Assembly (NCBI GenBank): GCA_029934845.1
Contig: JAOZLN010000058.1
Coordinates: 1-10,157, forward strand
Direction of reading: 5' to 3'
DNA length: 10,157 bases
DNA from: Candidatus Sabulitectum sp.
GTDB taxonomy: Bacteria; Fermentibacterota; Fermentibacteria; Fermentibacterales; JCC-6
Below are positions 5,558 to 10,157 of this stretch, piece after piece. Numbering within the stretch: the first letter of the stretch is position 1; every line of letters starts with the position of its first letter. Below the pieces are notes generated by a model. That model was not told the origin of the DNA, did not search any database, and worked only from the letters and a program-made list of their open reading frames with translations. Made by a program: the position numbers and the translations under genes.

Positions 5558-8017
5558 AATAAATACAATTTCAAGGAATTAGAGCAGAAGTGGTCTCCCA
5601 TGTGGGAGAAATGGGATCTGTATAAAACAGGAGACGATCCGGGAAAGAGTAATTTCTACTGTCTGGACTACTTTCCATATCCTTCCGGAGCAGGGCTATC
5701 AGTGGGACATTGCAGAAACTACATTCCTACTGATGTGATCTGTCGCAAGAAGAGAATGGACGGGCACAATGTTCTTCATCCCATGGGTTGGGATGCATTC
5801 GGGCAGCCAGCGGAAGAATATGCTATCAAGACTGGTATGCATCCTGCTGAGGTAACCAGGATCAACACGCAGAACTACAAAAGGCAGATGAAGCTTTTTG
5901 AAGCCGGGTACGACTGGGACAGAGAGATAAATTCAAGTCACCCTGATTATTACAGGTGGACACAGTATTTCTTCCTGCTTTTGTTTGATCGGAAACTGGC
6001 GTACCAGTCAGACAACTTCCAGATGTATTGCCCCAATTGTAAAATAGTTCTCTCCAATGAAGAATCCGCCGGGGGAATATGCTGGAGGTGCAGTGGGGAA
6101 GTAATTAAAAAGAAATTGCCCCAGTGGTATTTTAAAATTACAGATTATGCAGACCGACTGCTTGATGAACTTGACGGCCTGGACTGGCCGGAGAACATCA
6201 AAGCAATGCAGAGGAACTGGATAGGTCGTTCCTACGGAGCAGAGGTAGTGTTTACTGTTGATACAGAGAATGATGGAACCATCAAACTTCCTGTTTATAC
6301 AACAAGAATAGACACCATATATGGCGCAACATTCTGCGTTCTTGCCCCGGAGCATCCAGACCTTCCCGGCATAACAACAGACAAGTATAAAAAAGATGTT
6401 GAACAGTACATAAAGGCTTCCGGCGCAAAGACAGATCTTGAACGACTGGTGGCCAGCGAGAAAGGGAAAACCGGAATTTTTACAGGCGCTTATGCAGTAA
6501 ATCCATTCAATGGGGAAAAGATACCAGTATGGACTGCAGACTACGTGCTTGCAGGATACGGAACCGCAGCTATTATGGCTGTACCTGCCCACGATGAAAG
6601 AGACCATGCCTTTGCGAAAAAGTATGATCTGCCAATTATCGAGGTAATAGCACCAGGTGGAGCGCCTCAGGGTGTTGTCGAAGAAGCTACTGTCGCCGAT
6701 GGTGAACTTATCAGCAGTGGTCAGTTTACCGGGCTCAGCTCGGAGGAATCCAGAGAAGTCATGGCTGCGCACGCTAAGAGCAATGGCTTCGGTAAGGCCG
6801 AGACCCGATACAGGATCAGAGACTGGCTGGTAAGCAGGCAGCGGTACTGGGGAGCCCCAATTCCAATAATTCACTGCAAGAAGTGTGGTGCTGTTCCAGA
6901 CAGAGATCTGCCTGTAGTTCTGCCGGATGTGGAAAGCTATGAACCGGATGATTCCGGGCGATCACCGCTGGCCGCCTGTGAAGACTGGGTAAACACAATT
7001 TGCCCGGAGTGTGGCGCACCGGCCAGGCGGGAAACAAGCACAATGGCAGGTTTTGCCTGCTCCAGCTGGTATTTCTTAAGATTCGCCTCTCCCAACTGTA
7101 CAGATGCTCCTTTTGATCCTGAAGAGGTAAAGAAGTGGCTTCCTGTTGATCTGTATGTAGGCGGAGCAGAGCATGCAGTAATGCACCTTATCTATGCCAG
7201 ATTCTGGACAAAGGTAATGTTTGATGCGGGGATGGTGGATTTTACAGAGCCGTTTACCAGCCTGAAGAACCAGGGAATGCTTATCAGCTATGACCATCAG
7301 AAGATGTCCAAGAGCAAGGGTAATGTTGTTACTCCTGACGAGATGGTGGTTAAATACGGGGCTGATGCATTAAGACTTTACATCGTATTCATGGGCCCGT
7401 TTGAAGCAGAGATCGAATGGAGTGAAGACGGTCTGGCTGGTACCTACAGGTTTGTAAAAAGAATATGGAATCTGTTTCTGGACACAGCAGAACTTGAAGA
7501 CACCGGCACAGATGAAGTGTTTGACAAAGAGCTGAGATATGAACTTGCAAGAACTGTTAAGAAGGTTACGGAAGACGTGGACACCTTTCAGTTCAACACA
7601 GGCGTGGCCGCAATGATGGAGTTCCTGAACTTTCTTTCTGCCAACAGAGGCAAGGCAGGATCTGTTGCCGAAAGCTGGAGGAAGGTTCAGAAAGATTTCC
7701 TTGAATTGCTTGCTCCCATCGCGCCTTTTGTTACGGAAGAGCTCTGGCATATTTTAGGTTTTGGAAGTATGGAAGAATCCGTACATACCAGGAAATGGCC
7801 AGTATGGATAGAAGACGATCTTGTAAAGGATACGGTTGAAATAGTAGTTCAGATCAAGGGAAAGATCAGAGACAGGATATTTGTTCCTGCTGGTGCTTCC
7901 AGTGAAGAGATCCAGAAGATCGCTCTTAACAGAGAAAAGATACAGGATTACCTGCAGGGATCTGTTCCCAGAAGAGTTATAGTAGTTCCAGGTAGACTCG
8001 TTAACATCATAGCATAG
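5555..8017 (+). CDS. leuS: Leucyl-tRNA synthetase
   Basis: Cytoplasmic class I synthetase that charges tRNA-Leu with leucine using ATP. At 820 residues it is complete but somewhat shorter than E. coli LeuRS (860). Landmarks: FPYPSGAGLSVGH (40-52), where Ser49 replaces the first His of HIGH; a Cys4 zinc knuckle C159/C162/C176/C179; the CP1 editing domain with threonine-rich TTRIDTIYGAT (249-259) and HDERD (346-350), implying active post-transfer editing; a second Cys4 zinc site C441/C444/C483/C486; KMSKS at 583-587; an anticodon-binding helical domain; and the C-terminal tRNA-binding domain ending VPGRLVNII. The leucine-specific insertion usually found before KMSKS is missing: QGM is followed by only seven residues. 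It starts at TTG behind AGGAGG, 62 bases after the sensor gene, and its stop overlaps the ribosome binding site of the cyclophilin gene. No T-box leader fits in the upstream gap. Confidence 0.98.
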   Translation: MNKYNFKELEQKWSPMWEKWDLYKTGDDPGKSNFYCLDYFPYPSGAGLSVGHCRNYIPTDVICRKKRMDGHNVLHPMGWDAFGQPAEEYAIKTGMHPAEVTRINTQNYKRQMKLFEAGYDWDREINSSHPDYYRWTQYFFLLLFDRKLAYQSDNFQMYCPNCKIVLSNEESAGGICWRCSGEVIKKKLPQWYFKITDYADRLLDELDGLDWPENIKAMQRNWIGRSYGAEVVFTVDTENDGTIKLPVYTTRIDTIYGATFCVLAPEHPDLPGITTDKYKKDVEQYIKASGAKTDLERLVASEKGKTGIFTGAYAVNPFNGEKIPVWTADYVLAGYGTAAIMAVPAHDERDHAFAKKYDLPIIEVIAPGGAPQGVVEEATVADGELISSGQFTGLSSEESREVMAAHAKSNGFGKAETRYRIRDWLVSRQRYWGAPIPIIHCKKCGAVPDRDLPVVLPDVESYEPDDSGRSPLAACEDWVNTICPECGAPARRETSTMAGFACSSWYFLRFASPNCTDAPFDPEEVKKWLPVDLYVGGAEHAVMHLIYARFWTKVMFDAGMVDFTEPFTSLKNQGMLISYDHQKMSKSKGNVVTPDEMVVKYGADALRLYIVFMGPFEAEIEWSEDGLAGTYRFVKRIWNLFLDTAELEDTGTDEVFDKELRYELARTVKKVTEDVDTFQFNTGVAAMMEFLNFLSANRGKAGSVAESWRKVQKDFLELLAPIAPFVTEELWHILGFGSMEESVHTRKWPVWIEDDLVKDTVEIVVQIKGKIRDRIFVPAGASSEEIQKIALNREKIQDYLQGSVPRRVIVVPGRLVNIIA

Positions 8018-8024
8018 GAGAATC

Positions 8025-8510
8025 ATGGCAAAGCAGTACAGTGCCCCACCGGCAATGAACATCAAGACAGACATCGTCTACAAGGTAAAGATCGAGACCG
8101 ATAAGGGTACGATCAATATTGATCTTTTTCCTGAGTTCGCCCCTGTTACGGTTAACAACTTTGTGGCTCTGGCGAAAGACGGTTTTTACGACGGTGTTTC
8201 TTTTCACCGTGTGATCAACAACTTTATGGTTCAGGGTGGAGACCCCACAGGTACAGGAATGGGCGGGCCAGGATACAATTTTCAGGACGAATTTTCCGGC
8301 AATCCCCTGAAGCATGAAACAGGTTCTCTCTCCATGGCCAATGCCGGTCCCGGTACGAACGGCAGCCAGTTCTTTATTACACATGCCCCTCAGCCACACC
8401 TTAATGGCAAGCATACAGTGTTCGGCAAAGTGACTTCCGGACAGGATGTTGTGGACAGCATTACTCAGGGTGATGTGATGATCAAGGTTGAGGTTACAGC
8501 AGGGGAATAA
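8025..8510 (+). CDS. ppiB: Cyclophilin-type peptidyl-prolyl cis-trans isomerase
   Basis: A 161-residue isomerase that speeds cis-trans interconversion of Xaa-Pro bonds during folding. No signal peptide is present, so it is cytoplasmic, as for PpiB. The single cyclophilin domain runs from about residue 19 to the end. Against human CypA the active-site set is kept: FHRV (60-63; R62 is the catalytic Arg), F67, M68, Q70, N106, Q115, F117, L126 and H130. The position of CypA Trp121 is His125, so cyclosporin binding is expected to be weak, as in most bacterial enzymes. The N-terminus has about 15 extra polar residues before the first strand. AGGAG at 8016-8020 overlaps the leuS stop and lies four bases before the ATG, so translation is probably coupled to leuS. 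A terminator hairpin follows. The symbol is by family; orthology to E. coli ppiB is not proven. Confidence 0.95.
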   Translation: MAKQYSAPPAMNIKTDIVYKVKIETDKGTINIDLFPEFAPVTVNNFVALAKDGFYDGVSFHRVINNFMVQGGDPTGTGMGGPGYNFQDEFSGNPLKHETGSLSMANAGPGTNGSQFFITHAPQPHLNGKHTVFGKVTSGQDVVDSITQGDVMIKVEVTAGE

Positions 8511-8529
8511 GCAGCCCCAAAATAACATT

Positions 8530-8563
8530 CAGGGGAGGAAGCAATTCCTCCCCTGTTGCATTT
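8530..8563 (+). terminator. Intrinsic terminator-like hairpin after the cyclophilin gene
   Basis: CAGGGGAGGAA (8530-8540) pairs perfectly with TTCCTCCCCTG (8545-8555) around a GCAA (GNRA) tetraloop: an 11-bp, strongly stable stem 20 bases after the cyclophilin stop. The following bases (TTGCATTT) give only a broken T-run, so release may be incomplete. The position between two same-strand genes suggests it ends or attenuates the leuS-cyclophilin transcript. Confidence 0.75.
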
Positions 8564-8571
8564 CCTGTGTA

Positions 8572-8594
8572 AGTAACGGTTACTGCAAGTAACC
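8572..8594. repeat. Alternating AGTAAC/GTTACT repeats directly upstream of yifB
   Basis: Three copies of one half-site alternate in orientation: AGTAAC (8572-8577), GTTACT (8579-8584) and AGTAAC (8588-8593). The middle copy can pair with the left (6 bp, 1-base centre) or the right one (GGTTACT with AGTAACC, 7 bp, 3-base centre). As DNA this resembles an operator with 16-bp spaced direct copies. As RNA only the right-hand hairpin has a workable, though tight, loop, and it would end at the base just before the G-run that serves as ribosome binding site. Confidence 0.5.
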
Positions 8595-8604
8595 GGGGGG
8601 TACT

Positions 8605-10137
8605 ATGCTTGCTTTCACCCGCAGTGTGGGTCTTGTTGGAATTGATGCTTTTCAGGTAGACGTCGAGGTTGACCTTACACGGGGGTTGCCTACTTTCACC
8701 ATTGTAGGCCTGCCCGACAACGCAGTAAAAGAATCCCGTGAGCGTGTTCAGGCTGCAATTGGCAACACCGGGTTCTCACTGCCTTCCAAGAAACTTACTG
8801 TAAATCTTGCTCCTGCCGGTCGTAAGAAAGAGGGTGCAGCCTTCGATCTTCCCATTGCAATGGGCCTGCTTGCGGCATCAGGCTTTGTCCCGCGAGACAG
8901 GGTCTCTCGGTATGCCTTCCTTGCCGAGTTGGCTCTTGACGGCTCTTTGCGGCCTGTAAAAGGCGTGCTTCCCATGGCAGCCGGGTTGAACGGTCAGGGC
9001 CTGGAAGGTTTCATTGTTCCCACTGCTAATGCAGGGGAAGCTGTAATCGCATCTCCTGTTCCGGTTTTTGCCGCAGACAACCTCGAGCAGGTCTCACTTT
9101 TTCTTCAGGGATTGAACAATTTAAAGGAATCAACAGAATCGGAAGTACTGAATCAACCGCAGCTGACAATTGCAGATTTCTCCGAGGTCCGAGGCCAGCA
9201 GCAGGCTAAAAGAGCACTCGAGATCGCTGCAGCTGGTGGACACAATGTTCTGATGATAGGCCCTCCGGGGTCAGGAAAAACTATGCTGGCGGCTCGTTTC
9301 CCCGGTATTTTACCACCCATGTCCCGCGAGGAAGCTGTTGAAACCACCAAAGTACACAGTGTTGCAGGTATTCTTCCAGAGGGTCAGGCTCTAGTCACCC
9401 ACCGCCCATTCCGTGCGCCCCACCACACGGTATCAACCGCCGGTCTTGCCGGAGGCGGCACCAACCCCCGCCCTGGTGAGGTGAGTCTGGCCCACAACGG
9501 AGTTCTTTTTCTGGACGAGCTTCCTGAATTCAAAAGAGGCGCACTTGAGGTAATGCGCCAGCCCATGGAATCAGGCAAAGTGGTGATCTCCAGGTCGGCG
9601 GCCAGTGTAGAGCTTCCTGCAAGATTTATGCTCATAGCTGCAATGAATCCCTGCCCGTGCGGTTATCTTACTCACCCTGCAAAATCATGCAACTGCAGCG
9701 CATCTCAGGTGCAGCGTTATCTGGGGAAGATATCCGGCCCGCTTCTTGACAGGATAGATATTCATCTGGAAGTTCTTCCAGTACCCAGAAGTGAACTTGG
9801 TGAACTGAACCCATCCGGGGAGACCAGTGCAGTGATCAGAGAACGGGTCATAAAAGCCAGAACGATACAAACTGAAAGATTCCAGGCAGTAACCGGTGTT
9901 CACTGCAACGCGCACATGTCCAGTACTCTCACCCGGAATCACTGCTCACTTGATTCCTCAGGCAGAAAACTTCTCGACACAGCTGCTGCCAGATTCGGGC
10001 TTTCCGCACGGGGTTACTACAGAACTCTTCGTGTGGCCAGAACCATTGCCGACCTTGAAGCGGCAAAGAAAGTTACAAGTGCCCACATAGCTGAAGCTGT
10101 TCAGTACCGTGCTCTAGAGAAAGACTACTGGGTGTAG
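8605..10137 (+). CDS. comM: YifB/ComM family Mg-chelatase-like AAA+ ATPase
   Basis: A 510-residue protein of usual family length (E. coli YifB about 506). Order: an N-terminal Lon-S5/ChlI-like domain (about 1-165, with TIVGLPDNAVKESRERV and LTVNLAPAG); an AAA+ Mg-chelatase domain (about 190-395) with Walker A GPPGSGKTM (219-227) and Walker B LFLDE (301-305, D304/E305), followed by AAMNPCPCGY with C350/C352 and C362/C364, a likely metal-binding pair, and DRIDIHLEV; and a C-terminal helical Mg_chelatase_C domain (about 400-505, with SARGYYRTLRVARTIADLE). In naturally competent bacteria ComM is a hexameric helicase that promotes branch migration during integration of transforming DNA; in other species its job is unclear. 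The ATG is preceded by GGGGGG (8595-8600), a G-rich ribosome binding site with a 4-base spacer. The repeat array at 8572-8594 and a terminator separate it from the cyclophilin gene. All catalytic motifs look intact. Confidence 0.95.
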   Translation: MLAFTRSVGLVGIDAFQVDVEVDLTRGLPTFTIVGLPDNAVKESRERVQAAIGNTGFSLPSKKLTVNLAPAGRKKEGAAFDLPIAMGLLAASGFVPRDRVSRYAFLAELALDGSLRPVKGVLPMAAGLNGQGLEGFIVPTANAGEAVIASPVPVFAADNLEQVSLFLQGLNNLKESTESEVLNQPQLTIADFSEVRGQQQAKRALEIAAAGGHNVLMIGPPGSGKTMLAARFPGILPPMSREEAVETTKVHSVAGILPEGQALVTHRPFRAPHHTVSTAGLAGGGTNPRPGEVSLAHNGVLFLDELPEFKRGALEVMRQPMESGKVVISRSAASVELPARFMLIAAMNPCPCGYLTHPAKSCNCSASQVQRYLGKISGPLLDRIDIHLEVLPVPRSELGELNPSGETSAVIRERVIKARTIQTERFQAVTGVHCNAHMSSTLTRNHCSLDSSGRKLLDTAAARFGLSARGYYRTLRVARTIADLEAAKKVTSAHIAEAVQYRALEKDYWV

Positions 10138-10157
10138 ATGGAATTCGAGATGTTTGA
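10138..10157 (+). CDS. Possible start of a further gene, cut by the window edge
   Basis: An ATG directly abuts the yifB stop codon (TAGATG) and stays open to the end of the window: Met-Glu-Phe-Glu-Met-Phe, then a partial codon. No clear ribosome binding site is seen, so initiation would depend on coupling to yifB. In many bacteria dprA follows yifB, but six residues cannot identify the product. Confidence 0.3.

Noticed and set aside
6008..6874. Long minus-strand open frame (288 residues) inside leuS
   Set aside because: It lies wholly opposite a gene with unmistakable LeuRS motifs, is Cys-rich with no recognisable domain, and has no ribosome binding context. It is an antisense shadow.
8007..8528. 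Minus-strand open frame (173 residues) covering the cyclophilin gene
   Set aside because: The forward frame encodes a complete cyclophilin with all active-site residues, so this is a shadow.

Overview
The window reads as a Gram-negative bacterial chromosome of middling GC. Six complete genes lie on the + strand, and the first codons of a possible seventh run off the right edge. The two leading genes encode secreted outer-membrane beta-barrels of the PorV/UPF0164/FadL-like kind, which point to a diderm. The FCB-type flavour of these barrels suggests a poorly cultured FCB-like lineage (for example Fermentibacteria/Aegiribacteria-like). That placement is inference from memory, not demonstrated. 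I see no insertion sequence, phage gene, CRISPR array, tRNA or rRNA.

Layout. 1-480 is gene-free. It holds a GC-rich hairpin at the left edge, a LacI-type palindrome at 234-249 and one weak promoter candidate at 258-286. 481-5492 is a tight same-strand cluster: two tandemly duplicated outer-membrane barrels (481-1557 and 1578-2657), then, after 3 bases, a 943-residue cytoplasmic multi-PAS/GAF protein. The C-terminus of that protein keeps the layout of a histidine kinase core but has lost the phospho-accepting His, both N-box Asn and the glycine boxes. This is the least ordinary part of the window: a probable pseudo-histidine kinase that appears to be co-transcribed with two surface proteins.

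5555-8510 is a housekeeping pair: leucyl-tRNA synthetase (TTG start, strong ribosome binding site) and a cytoplasmic cyclophilin whose ribosome binding site overlaps the leuS stop codon. The synthetase belongs to a type with Ser in place of the first His of HIGH and without the leucine-specific insertion before KMSKS. The pair ends at a perfect 11-bp GCAA-loop hairpin (8530-8555).

8605-10137 encodes a full-length YifB/ComM-type Mg-chelatase-like AAA+ ATPase, preceded by an unusual set of alternating AGTAAC/GTTACT repeats (8572-8594). An ATG directly after its stop codon may begin another gene. The barrels and sensor may form one functional unit; leuS, the cyclophilin and yifB look like ordinary core genes without an obvious link to it.
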